From Ehretia macrophylla (Eukaryota > Streptophyta > Magnoliopsida > Boraginales > Ehretiaceae), in contig CM075778.1 in assembly GCA_037974665.1 (NCBI GenBank), forward strand, positions 6,747,001 through 6,811,000: a stretch of DNA of 64,000 bases, written 5' to 3'. Below the pieces are notes generated by a model. It did not search any database. It worked only from the letters and a program-made list of their open reading frames with translations, and was not told the origin of the DNA. Below are positions 23,301 through 34,035 of this stretch, in pieces (the first letter of the stretch is position 1; the number at the start of each line of letters is the position of its first letter). A program made the translations under genes and the position numbers.

Positions 23301-26300
23301 AAATAAAACTGTCAAAAAGTTTTAATTTTATACAATAGTTAAAAAATCGTTGCAATAAAACACTTATCGTAACGAATTTTTCATTTTTTAATTGGTATGT
23401 TGCAAAATAACTAATGTTGTAGTGAGAAAAGGTTTCCATATATATATATATATGACTAATTGAAAAGATGAAACTAAAAACTTAATTTTGTTTTGCTCCA
23501 GAGAACTATAGGTACTGCTTCTTGTTTGTATCATTACTGGAATACTAGTAGATTTCTTTTTTGGATAACGATGAATTTATCCTAGGCTGATCAGATTCAC
23601 TCTAAGTTACGAATCTGTAGTGTAATAGTATATTCCGATACACGTATCAATTTAATTAAGAAAAGACGGTAGATCATTGTTGCCAAAGCGACTCACCAAC
23701 TGAATGGCGCCATCTTTATGAGCACCTTCACCACTGCAAATAATTTCTACTGTGGCTGCTTTCGCAATCATGCATGGGAACATTTCTTTCCATTGATTCT
23801 GCAAATACCACACAAAAATAAGGCACCACAACATTGTTCATAGAAATACTTGTTGCGAAATTGTCAAACATTAAAGTGATTAAACCAATCCTTTTCTGGG
23901 TACGTAAACTAATAACTTCATGCAATTGCATAAAAAAATGTACTTGTTTCAGGTGTCAATCCAGGATTATTATTCAGTGAGAAATTAAAGTATATAATAA
24001 TTAATACTCATATACGCATTGCAGATGCATATTAGGGCCCGTGGGAGCTACAAAATGTTAAATATTCTATGCATGTATTTAAAAAAAAAAATTAAATATC
24101 TATTCATTCTTAGTAAAAAAAATTAATTAACTCCCACAGAAAAAAAAAATATACTTATATAGTAAAAAAATTATATATTTTAGCTCCCACTGAAAAGAAT
24201 TCTTCGATCTACCCACGAACAATTTTCTTCAAAGAGGGAACTTATTGATTTTTTAGCCAAAAAATACCTTTAAAGTAAATACGTTTTTTAAAAAATAGCT
24301 CCAACTCACTCTTATGACTACACTCTTAGGATTAGTGGAGACTAAAACCACAGCTAGCTAGCTGACCCATGAATGACTCTGGCATTGGTCCCGAATTTGG
24401 ACTGTGGTATGAGCTTGCAGAGTTTCCAAGAGTATTTTCCGTCATCAATCATGAAAAAGGGGAAAAAAAAAAAAAAAAAAAAGATATACATGGTCTTAAT
24501 TACCTCATCCATGAAGCTGTGAACCAGTCGTTGGATATCCAAAAATACAACTCCTGTCTCTCGCGAGGCCTCAATCGATCTCTTTGGCTGTGTGTCACTA
24601 GAATTTTCAGTGGAGAACTCTTTGATATATTCATCATAGTTTAGTATCTCACGTCCAGTTTCAAGGCTTCTGATCCATAGTGGTTCACCACACGTAGCCA
24701 TCTTCTTCACTTCTTCCAATGCTTGATTTCCAATATCCATTACCCTCGATTTTTCAAGCCCAAAAAAGCCATTATAGAACTCTAAAGTGCTTTTATTCTC
24801 AGTTTGATCGTTGCCTCCAGAGCATGATGAACTATTTGGTGATGTTCCATATGGATATTTAACAATTGATGCTCTTAGTTTTTCAATCTGCATTTTACAA
24901 CCATTTTTTGTTAGGAAACGAGGACACACGCGTACACACACAGGAGCAATGGAAACAATACAGCATTTTTAACATATATAGTTTTACTCTCTGTCTACGT
25001 CCACAATCCAAAACTAGAAAATCCATTATTCAGCGATAAAGAAAATTCAGAGTCACATTATTCGAAGGAAATATATTGGTCGAGTAATTAGTTTTAGAAT
25101 GAAAACCCGTGTTTCTTATCACGAATTACCTCAGCTTTGAGTCTTGCATTTTCAATTCGTAGCTGTTGTTCTTCCGAGGCAATCATGGCATCCTTGGAAG
25201 AAGTAGCAAATCCGCAGTTGGGACAGGAAGCATTTTTAATGATCTCCCTTAATCCTTTATTCTCCTCTCGAAGTTTTTCAATTTCAGTTTTCAGCAAAGA
25301 ATTTTCATGACGCTCCTGTATGGCCTGCAATTATGGAAAGTATAATTATATATCATGATGATTACTAGTTTCAAGAGGTATAATTTATTGATAAAATTAA
25401 TATTTTCTAAGAATTATTCCTTAGTTGTAATAATGCACTAGTAAAATCTCAAATCCACAACACTTCAACCTCGATAAATTGATTGCTAAAATGATTATTT
25501 TGCAGTTAGTAGGATGATACCCTCGTGATATAACATTATGAGGGAGACTAATAATCATTAAATGATAATATAATTGTAAAAAAATGATTTAGACCGCGGT
25601 TATGATAATATAATCTCGACTTTTAGATGTGAAGACTAATTAATTTCACCATCACTTTATTACTATCAATTTTTTTGATAATATTATAATGTTACGAGAA
25701 ATCGGTAATTCTCATGTCGTAGAATCTCCTCAAACACTGGATCCCATATGCATTTAATGTTCAATCAGTATACAGCTTATGAGTAGTACCTTCACTTGTG
25801 TACGACGATTTTGAAACCAGAACTTCACTTGCCTAGGACTAAGACCTAACTGCGTACTCAGTTGTTGCCTTTGCTTCTCATCTGGATGAGGTGACTCCTT
25901 GAATAAACTGCACTTGCACCATATATATAAGTTAAAAATTTGAGAATCGATACTATATTATTAACGAAATTTGATGGTAGCGAACTAATGATGCATGCAA
26001 GTAGAATGATGACATAATTTTGTTAATTCATACTCATTACATCACATTCATAACACAATAATATTATAAATAAATCCCGATCACTATTTAAAATTAGTAC
26101 AGAAAAGTAAAGTTGATTACAAATTAAATTCTAATACTACATAAAATATCCAGCAAAGCTATACGTGCATGTGATGCATCAAGCACTGTTTTATTATTCC
26201 TCAAGTGACATTGTACATGTCGTTTTTAGAAAGAATATCTATCAAGACTTTTTAGGTGAGCTTTAACTTTATAATTATGTCCTCTAAAGCTGTATCAGTA

Positions 26301-27370
26301 CCTTTGTTATCTTTATGAATACTTTTACTTGCAATAAAGTTGTCAATAAGTTTAATTTTATATTTAATTATAACAACTATGTCCTAAAATCTATTTTGGT
26401 AAATGTACTTTTTTGGTTAATTACATACCTAGCATTACTTTCTTAATAAATTCCAACTAAAAATCATCAATTTGCTACTATATGATCATATGTTCATGGA
26501 TTTTCTCTAGATAAAATAAAATGAACGATGGTTAAGATTTATCGCGCCTGAAAGGTATGAAAACTTATAATTGGATGAATCTGATTAACTTAATGAACCA
26601 TAAAAGCTTCTTTACGCTGCTGATACCCGGTACCCGCAAGCAACCTCACTGTCAGCAGATTCAAACGACTGATCTATGGGGTATACGGGTGTCAGGTCTA
26701 GGTCTATCATGAAATATATTATTTAGCAGCTGCAATGCAAAGCCATTTATTGCATTAAATGTATATGATTTAAGTACGTTAATATTTAAAAAAAAAACAT
26801 ACACACATATATATATATGCTGATTATTGCACGTTTAATAAATGCATAATGATATAAATAAAGTACGATTAAGAGAGCATACGCTTCCATTACTCTAATT
26901 TGTTCTGCAGTGTGTCGGGGATATTTTTTTCTTTTCTTCTTCTTTTTATTATTGTCGTCTTCTTCATAATCATCATCATGGTGTTCTACTTGTCCTTCAG
27001 CTTCAAAATCATCATCTGACCTTGACCTTACCGGCCCTGAATTCTCACTGCTGATCTCCACCGTCTCTTCTCCCCGCCCGCGGCCTCCGCTGCCTTCATC
27101 TCCCTCCTCCACCTCCATGTTCGACGCCTCAGCTGTCGCGGCCGCGCCATCTCGAAAGATCCCAGCCTTCAGTAAAAAAAAAAACAAAAAAAAAATGAAA
27201 CAATTTTCATAGGAAGACATGGAACATGCAAAAGATGAATAAAGATAAAGAAAAAAGGTAAAAAGAGCAAACAAGAAAATGCATACAAGACTAAGAGAGA
27301 GAGCTGGAGATGGAAGAAGAGTTTTGCTGTGATGAGCAGATGGAGGATTAGACATGTCAACAAAGCCCAT
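20368..27370 (-). CDS. GL2: HD-ZIP IV homeodomain transcription factor, GLABRA2 orthologue
   Basis: Nuclear DNA-binding regulator of epidermal cell fate (trichomes, non-hair root cells, seed coat). Eleven exons, minus strand, GT-AG, phase kept: 27287-27370, 26883-27166, 25790-25907, 25130-25324, 24504-24887, 23697-23798, 22570-22773, 21714-21888, 21029-21300, 20852-20938, 20368-20748; 761 residues (Arabidopsis GL2 about 747). The N-terminus has the GL2-type [13 protein letters not shown], then an acidic stretch with [16 protein letters not shown]. The homeodomain is about residues 104-163 ([20 protein letters not shown] ... [13 protein letters not shown]). The zipper-loop-zipper (about 163-240) holds the CPNC pair at 196-199. 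The START domain covers about 250-485, followed by the HD-START-associated region to the end. The first ATG (27370) gives [11 protein letters not shown]; a second in-frame ATG at 27355 is possible. Introns carry several small transposons, yet the reading frame is open. Confidence 0.94.
21336..21648 (+). mobile_element. TRIM-like miniature LTR element in GL2 intron 8
   Basis: Two similar terminal blocks of about 65-75 bp (21336-21408 'tgtcagatatatcaaact...agtggtcacttatta' and 21586-21648 'tgttcgagatatta...agtgatcatttattgct') flank about 175 bp. TGGTATC follows the first block directly, as a tRNA-Met type primer site does, and a purine run (GCGAAGGGATG) precedes the second. It is a relative of the element at 37480-37732. 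TRIMs are non-coding by nature; this copy is old and diverged. Confidence 0.6.
22061..22450. mobile_element. Fold-back MITE in GL2 intron 7
   Basis: The left end GAGTAAATGACAAATTTAGC mirrors the right end, which reads GGGTATATGACACGTTTAAT on the other strand. Inverted similarity extends to the centre, where 'cacatgtttgacaataatat' is answered by its inverse around 22265-22290. The element of about 390 bp is non-coding. No clear target duplication was found. Confidence 0.65.
22904..23158. repeat. Inverted repeat (73-bp arms) in GL2 intron 6
   Basis: The arms at 22904-22976 and 23086-23158 are near-perfect inverses ('ttatatgcaactctgagaaa' against 'tttctcacagttgcatataa'). The spacer contains CGCAACAGTTTTAGGTTTT twice. 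It may be one side of the CACTA-type element whose end lies at 23424. Confidence 0.7.
23160..23424. mobile_element. Probable CACTA (En/Spm-like) element end in GL2 intron 6
   Basis: Read on the minus strand, the sequence starting at 23424 is CACTACAACATTAGTTATTT, a canonical CACTA terminus, followed by several GTTGCAA/TTGCAAC subterminal repeats. The opposite terminus was not recognised, so the left limit is a guess and the copy may be truncated. No transposase is present. Confidence 0.5.
24030..24215. repeat. Dispersed repeat in GL2 intron 5, related to 29440-29590
   Basis: Both blocks share the order 'taaaaa..ttaa', 'agct/ccccac/tt-gaaaa', then 'gatc-acc/aac' on the same strand. It is non-coding and of unknown family. 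Confidence 0.35.
25749..25756 (-). promoter_or_regulatory. L1-box-type motif in GL2 intron 3
   Basis: TAAATGCA on the minus (coding) strand fits the L1 box TAAATG(C/T)A, which HD-ZIP IV proteins bind. Whether it acts is inference. Confidence 0.3.
26756..26846 (+). promoter_or_regulatory. Pair of L1-box-type motifs in GL2 intron 2
   Basis: TAAATGTA at 26756-26763 and TAAATGCA at 26839-26846 both match the L1 box and lie 83 bp apart, close to the intron 2 donor. HD-ZIP IV genes are often autoregulated through L1 boxes, usually in promoters. Chance occurrence in AT-rich DNA cannot be excluded. Confidence 0.3.
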
Positions 27371-27410
27371 ATGGGATATTGTTGAGAGAGTGTTTAAGGT
27401 TGTGTTAAGG

Positions 27411-27428
27411 GTTTTATATTATATATAT
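27411..27428 (-). promoter_or_regulatory. TATA-box region of GL2
   Basis: On the minus strand, TATATATAATATAAAAC lies about 41-58 bp before the GL2 ATG. It is the only TATA-like run near the start; if used, the 5' leader is very short. Confidence 0.4.
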
Positions 27429-27480
27429 GGGGTGTGAAGAAAGAAAGCTATGGAGTCATGGGACTATATGTTAATTAATA

Positions 27481-27533
27481 TGTGTTGTGTGTGTGTGTGT
27501 GTGTGAGAGAGAGACAGAGAGAGAGAAAGAGAA
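27481..27533. repeat. Compound microsatellite (GT)n(GA)n upstream of GL2
   Basis: About ten GT units pass into GA units with a few interruptions. On the coding strand this is a CT-rich then AC-rich tract within the GL2 promoter. Confidence 0.8.
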
Positions 27534-27731
27534 ATAGGTGAAGGTGGGGTCTGTTGATTTAAGGATACAAAAACAAATTAAGGAAACTGAGAAGGGTTTT
27601 TATCACTGGGAGAGATGCATATGTAAACGACGAGAGTGAGAGAGGTGTGGGGCTGGTAGGAGTTGACCGTTAGATATGGTGGAGGGTCGAGGTTTAGCTA
27701 ACTTCCTTCTGTTGATGTACCACTTGTTATT

Positions 27732-29138
27732 GGGGTAAAAGCCAAATAGGTCCCTCAAGTATGTGTAAAAGTACATTTTAATTCTTCACTTTTGGAAAAT
27801 ACTCATTTTAGTCCCTCTAACTATATTTCAAATAACTCAAAAGATCAATATGCCCTTATAAAAAATTGTTAAAATTCATATTTTTTTATTTATAAATTAT
27901 CTTAAAATATTACATATTATCTCAAAAGTAATATACATCATCCCAAAAAAAAAATACACATCACCCGCAATAAAAAAGGAAAAACTACAATTATATTCAT
28001 CTATTCCAAATATAAACAATATAAAATTTATCCCGAAAAGATAAAAAGTCACAAAAAAATAAAATGTCATAGTTTGTAGCAACAAATAAAAATTCATACT
28101 TTTCTACAAAATATTAAAAGTCATCATTTGTCGAAAAAATAAAAAATAAAAAAACAACTAATTCTTCTGACTCGTGCCTCATTTCCTATTTACTCGAAAG
28201 CTAAATCGGTCTCTATTTATTTTTTCAAGCCCATGTTATGCTCTAACTAAAAAATTAAAAACACCATATATATAAAAAAAAAATGAAAAGCAACAACAAC
28301 ATTTAAAAAGATCCTACATAATTATATATAGCACATTTACAAGTAATCTCTAATTAACTAACTAAATTATCAATAATATAACACAAAAACAACAATAAAC
28401 AACAAATATTAATAGTATATAAAAATCATAATTTGTGTGAAAATATTAAATCTCTTGTTTACTTACATTTAAAAACAAAGGCCTCAACTCAAGTTAGTAA
28501 ATTTTCTTGACACAAATAAAGGAAGGGAATATCAGTAACAAAAGTTCAAAAAAATACTATTACCAAAATAAAAAAAATATTAATAAATATTGAAACAAAC
28601 AAAAAAATAACTTAAAAAAGCAAATTACAAATAATTAATTAATTCAAAAAGGAACAATTCTCAGATAAGCCATACCATATAACATACGCCTAAACAAATA
28701 GATGGACGACAGTTTAGCTTTCGCGTAATTAGGAAGGGAGATGCCAGTCAGAAGAATTAGTTGTTTGGTTGTTTTTTAATTTTTACGACAAATAATGACT
28801 TTTTATTTTTTGCTACAAATTATGACTTTCAAAATTTTTGAGATAAATTTTACGTTGTTTATGTTTGGAACAGATTAATATAATTGTAGTTTTTTTTTTT
28901 AGTTGTGGATGATGTGTATTGCTTTTGAGATGATGTGTATTGCCTTTAAGATGATATGTAATGCTTTAAGATAATTTGTGAAAAATATATGAATTTGTTA
29001 ATATTTCTACGTAGAGGTATATTGGTCTTTTGAGTTATTTAAAATATAACTAGAGGGACTAAAATGGGTATTTCCCAAAGATAAGGGACTAAAATGGGCT
29101 TTTACACATACTTGAGGGACCTAATTGACTTTTTCCCC
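27732..29138. mobile_element. Long fold-back, Mutator-type non-autonomous element upstream of GL2
   Basis: The 1.4-kb element has inverted arms of about 480 and 435 bp (27732-28212 and 28704-29138). The outer ends read GGGGTAAAAGCCAAATAGGT and, on the other strand, GGGGAAAAAGTCAATTAGGT; the inner ends pair around 'aactaattcttctgact'. The flanks share TTGTTATT (27724-27731 and 29139-29146), extendable to 9 bp, as for Mutator-like elements. The loop of about 490 bp is extremely AT-rich and non-coding. It lies about 360 bp upstream of the GL2 ATG. Confidence 0.8.
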
Positions 29139-31739
29139 TTGTTATTGTCATCAGCAAGGAACGTTTAACAGGAAAAAAAAAATTAAGTAGGACTTTGGTG
29201 GTAATGTTACTCGTTGTGTATGTGAGGGGTTGTAAGTTAGAGTTTCACTAATTATGTTGTATGGCCTTAATTTACCCAAATCACACCACTATCTTGAGCT
29301 AGTAACTAAAGAAATTATATCAAATTTGAATTAATTAGTAAGAAAGCTAATTTATTTGACAGCAAAAACTTACTTTGATGGTTTTTATGTCTAATTAACT
29401 GGGATCATATTTCATCATTGGCAAGGCAGAACCATCTCATACTAGGTGGGGACTACAAAAACGTGCATTTTTAAGATATTTTTAAGTTAAAAAATTAATT
29501 TAGCATCCACTGAAAAAAAAAAAATTAAACTACTTATGAGTATTAAATTATTATTTTAGCCCCCATTGAAAAATACTCATGGATCAACTCATATTCAGAC
29601 AGGGTTATATATTTCGAGATTTGATACTCAATCTTCAAAATGATTTTTCAGAAAGAGTTTTCGTTCATCAAAAAAAGAAAAATATAAGAGGGGGAGAAAT
29701 CTCCTGGCTTGATTGTTATGGAATACCGGATAGCTTCCCTTAGGAAAAAAAAAAAGGAAAAAACTTATCACCTTACCAAAGGAAAATGGCATGTGGGAAC
29801 AAATTTTAGGGTTTAAAATTTTATTTTTATAACTACTCGATTGGCTTGTCAACTCAAAGCACCTCAATTATTATTAGTCACTAAAATATAGTAACATGTA
29901 TTCAAATGTTGCACATTAAATTAACATGCAAAATCCCCTCCTTGATATATATACATTGTATTATCTTATTTTGATGCCATTTACATTAGATTAGGGCATA
30001 GCATAAACTTAATTAATGAGATGTATATGTGATAGATTAATTAACTCATTGAAATTCGCAAAATTAATAAATAATAGGATCTTTTTTCCCCGGTGCTCGG
30101 ATAATAAAGTTTCTGTTGAGCTCAAGCCTATCTCAAACTACTTGGAGCAACTTAAGTCAACTCAAAAGCACCAAAACCATCCACTAAGGTGATCATCATT
30201 GGTTACTTAGGTTCGGTTACCTACTCACTTGTTGATGTTTGTTATAGGCTAAATTTTCCTTCAAACAAATAAAAAAGCATCAAAACCATTATTAGTCAAT
30301 GAAATGTATTAACTTATTTTATGAATTGAATTCGATTTTGATCATTATTTTCATATTCAAAATAGTGCAAAAAGAAGTTCCGACTTCAAGTTGTTTAAGA
30401 ATAAAACTTTAAATTTTCATTTTTACATATAATTTTCATACTTTTTATGTGTTTCTATAGCCCTATTCATATCTTTGTGTTATTTGGAATATATTTAAAA
30501 AGCTAAACAAAACTATCATTTTGTCAATGTAAGTGAGGCGGATTGATCTATATTTTTCTTTTTACAGTTATCAAAAGAAAAAAAAATCTAGATTTTTTCT
30601 TCTCATTATTGATCATAAAATGATAAGCTCAAAACCTAGCTTGAGATTGCTAATTAATTATATCTTGAATTTGGCTTATTTTATACCCAAGTCAAGATGA
30701 GTGAGCTCTAATATTAATTTTAAATCGAGCAACTCCTATTGCCGACCCTATTTTCATCCATGAGATGAGTTAATTGTGACTCTTACAAGTCATTTTTGAC
30801 AATTGTGATGGATCTAGATATATGAAGCTGATTAATTTTTTTATATATATAAAAAAAATACTCTTATTTTTTTTTTTCTAGAGTAAGAAAACATGTGCTG
30901 CAACCCACAAAGAAAACAATTTGTTTATTAAAATTTCAATACTATAAAATTTAGTGTTTGATTACTGAATTTGTCATGCCCCAACCCAGAACCCAGAACT
31001 TTAAACTTGTAGGAGAGATTAGTGTTATAGGCATAAGAAATGATTCAAAATAATTAACCTAAGTTATTCTGTATACCCACTTATAAATTACTTAAATATA
31101 CAATCTTTCACTGATGTAGGATATTATAGATTTTTTAAAAAATTATTGTATTTGGTTTGAGTTTTTCTTCCTTGGATTTTGAAACTTTGTTGTTAATTAT
31201 ATATGGTAATTACTAAGGCTAGTAAAAAGAAAGAGGATTCTAAAGATCAAACATCTAATCATTATTCAAGAGTTAATGAGTTTTGCACTTGATCTTATGA
31301 AGAATGAATTACTAGAGTTTGACTTTAAAAATGTGCACATGTATATTTAGGGTCACAATATAATATAAGTCACGAGACGATAAATTAAAATTTCTATGTA
31401 CTAATCCAATTTTTTGATTAAATGACTATCATTTTAAGGTCTCAATCAAGTTGAACTCTAAAAACGAATTGGTTGACTTTTTGAAATAAAATGATCAAGA
31501 TAAACAACATATTTTGCATATAAAATTAAGTAATTTAATTGTAATAATAAGTTAAAAGCTACAATTGTTGCTGTGTGCTGTATTTGGAATTAGAAAATCA
31601 TACTAACAAAATGTCACCCCACTTTTTTGGACTATATGAATAAACTATTAATTGATGAGAGACAAACTATCTGCTCTATTTTTTTTCTTTTTTTGGCATT
31701 ATGTGCTGCTTGGCTCACCCAAAATGAAACTCGTAATGT
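29139..31739. other. Gene-free AT-rich stretch
   Basis: Only short open frames without recognised domains. It contains the dispersed repeat at 29440-29590 and a weak relative of the psaH-intron repeat near 31010-31130. Confidence 0.5.
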
Positions 31740-31744
31740 TTAAA

Positions 31745-32285
31745 ACATGTTCTTGTAATAGATATTTAAAGTAGAAAAATACTCACCACATGTTAAGACG
31801 CCGGGTCACACGGTATAATTATAACCAATGAGAACATCAAGCCTTTCGAACTGATAATAGAGTTTAAAAATATAGTTTGACTTAGTTAGATATAAAATTT
31901 ATTGTAATTAACGTTAAATAAAATACCTTCTTGACTAATTCAAATTTAAGATATGAACAAATCAGGAGTCGATTATAAGTTCGAATCCAGTAACCTTTCT
32001 TGTAGATTATCTAGTGGTTACTAAATGATGAAAATAATAACAATATATGATAACGTTATCCGATATTATAACCATCGTTAATCAACACACAATTACTCAT
32101 ATTTTCTTACATCACAGTAGTACAAAATTGACTCTGCTCACGCTCGAAACGTTCTATTAATTAGACTAAATACGGGGGTTGTAAAAACATGTTATTCTAG
32201 TAGTTTTATTTAAAGTAGAAAAAAATACACCATAGGGTAAGACATCAAGTCACACAGTACAATCATAACCGACGAGGCTAAGAGA
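31745..32285. repeat. Pair of direct repeats about 440 bp apart
   Basis: The block at 31750-31850 ('tttaaagtagaaaaatac', then 'gtcacacggtataat' and 'ataacc-atgag') recurs at about 32208-32285 ('tttaaagtagaaaaaaata', 'gtcacacagtacaat', 'ataaccgacgag'). The copies are diverged. They could be terminal repeats of an old element, but no primer site or polypurine tract was found between them. Confidence 0.5.
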
Positions 32286-32289
32286 CACG

Positions 32290-33244
32290 AGACATGTGAA
32301 TCCTTGGAATTGTGGTGGCCTTTTCATGCTTTTATATATCATTGTTTAGTATCTATTCGTGTCTGTATATCATTTAAAGGGTTGGAAACAAATGAAAGCA
32401 ATTATGAATTTGGCTCCAACTCTTCAAAGCTTTTTTTTTCTTTCACCAATGAATTCTTTCGCGTAATCTATGTGAATGGTGAAGTCTTTTCTTAATCACG
32501 AAATCATAGACTTTGGGGAAAGTTAACAATGATGGGATTCACCAATTCACTAATAATTGTTGGGTTTGACAATTTAATATTTTTTGTCAATTGCTTTTTT
32601 TTTTTTTTTTGGAGTTAATGTGAGAATTTAGTTGACGAATCTCGATCATCAGTTAAGTTTGATTGAACTCGACCACCAATTAGTAAATTCACGGGTACAA
32701 CGATGCACCCCAATATATATGTTTCAAGTCAATCAAAAGTGTGAATCTAGCTAATAATCAGCCAAAAAATTTCGAATCCAAATTTATCAGATATATTACT
32801 GTCTTTCGTTAATTGTAAAAATTTTACTGCTTTCTTAGGTGGACCTGACTAATCAATGTTGCGCAAGACTTTATGGCATGGAATGGAATGATCATTACGG
32901 CTTTTACTTTGCATTCCTAAGTTTGCTAATCTAACGTAATTTGGATCCCGAATAACAGTATAATGTTATGATTAAAGAGACTAATAGTGTGGTGATTTGA
33001 AGTGACGAAGCAATTATAATAAAATAATTAAAATTAGTGAGTATAGAGATCAAATAACTTAATTTATCATCACATCATTATTGATTTTTTATAACATTAT
33101 GAGTGGATCCAAAACTGTTTAACCCCATCATATTTTCATTCCTCTTCCTTCGTTAGGGAATCCCAAAATCGTAAACATGGAATACTCTTCTCATGTATTA
33201 GGATGGACAGTCGATCTCCTACCCTCCTTATCTAAGCAATGAGA
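32290..33244. other. Gene-free AT-rich stretch
   Basis: Nothing recognised; the open frame at 32304-32495 is short and without a domain. Confidence 0.5.
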
Positions 33245-34035
33245 GTAAATTATAATCCCTTTAAATTAATAGTATTATGACCATCCAAATTCTATTAATT
33301 TAGTAAAAAAATTAATTTATGAATAAATTAGTAATTATTTATTTAAAAAGATATTTTAAACCTTTTTAGCTTAATATTATATATATATATCATCACATCA
33401 AGTAACCAAGTTAAGATTCAAAGTACTATCTCTATATATATTTGACCAATTAAGAGTTCATTAGTTATACATATTTAATTAGTATAAAGATCCAATATAT
33501 TTAACTTTATTAAAACAAGTGCATAATGTATATTGAATCAAAACAAATACTATTTGACCCAACGTAATCTTTTATTATTTTTGGTATCTTCAATTCTAAA
33601 ATAGTAAAAATGACTTCCCATCTGAAAAATGTTATGAAAAGAATCGTTACATATGAAATGCGTAAAATATTATGTGACCATATATAAGAAATAACATTGT
33701 TCATACATGCGAAAAGAATTGTACCAATGCGTTATGGAAATATATGATTTGCAAGTAAGTCAAGGTTAGTTCGTTTAAAATTTAGGAAGAGAATGTTCTA
33801 ACCATTTAGAAGTAAAGATGCACAATAATGAGAATAATATGCATACTTATTAACTAATTATTAATTTATCAATATATAACCTATAAAATACAAAAAAAAA
33901 ATTGAAATATGGTATAATCTTTTAATGTCATAGAGATTATTAATTTCAGTATATAATAGGGATTGGATAATTTATTATTTAAAATAAATTATTAATTTAT
34001 TAAGTATTAATTTAAAAAAGTTGTATTGCATTATA
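33245..34035. mobile_element. MITE-like element with terminal inverted repeats (copy 2)
   Basis: It starts near 'ccctttaaattaatagtatt' and ends in the inverse order 'aagtattaatttaaaaaag'. It resembles the element at 5284-5873, sharing the 'attaatttatnaataaatta' blocks, but is longer and more diverged. Boundaries are approximate. Confidence 0.5.

Noticed and set aside
24460-24482. Long A run near GL2 exon 5 that could be a frameshift site
   Set aside because: It lies inside intron 5, beyond the donor site at 24503, so it does not touch the coding sequence.
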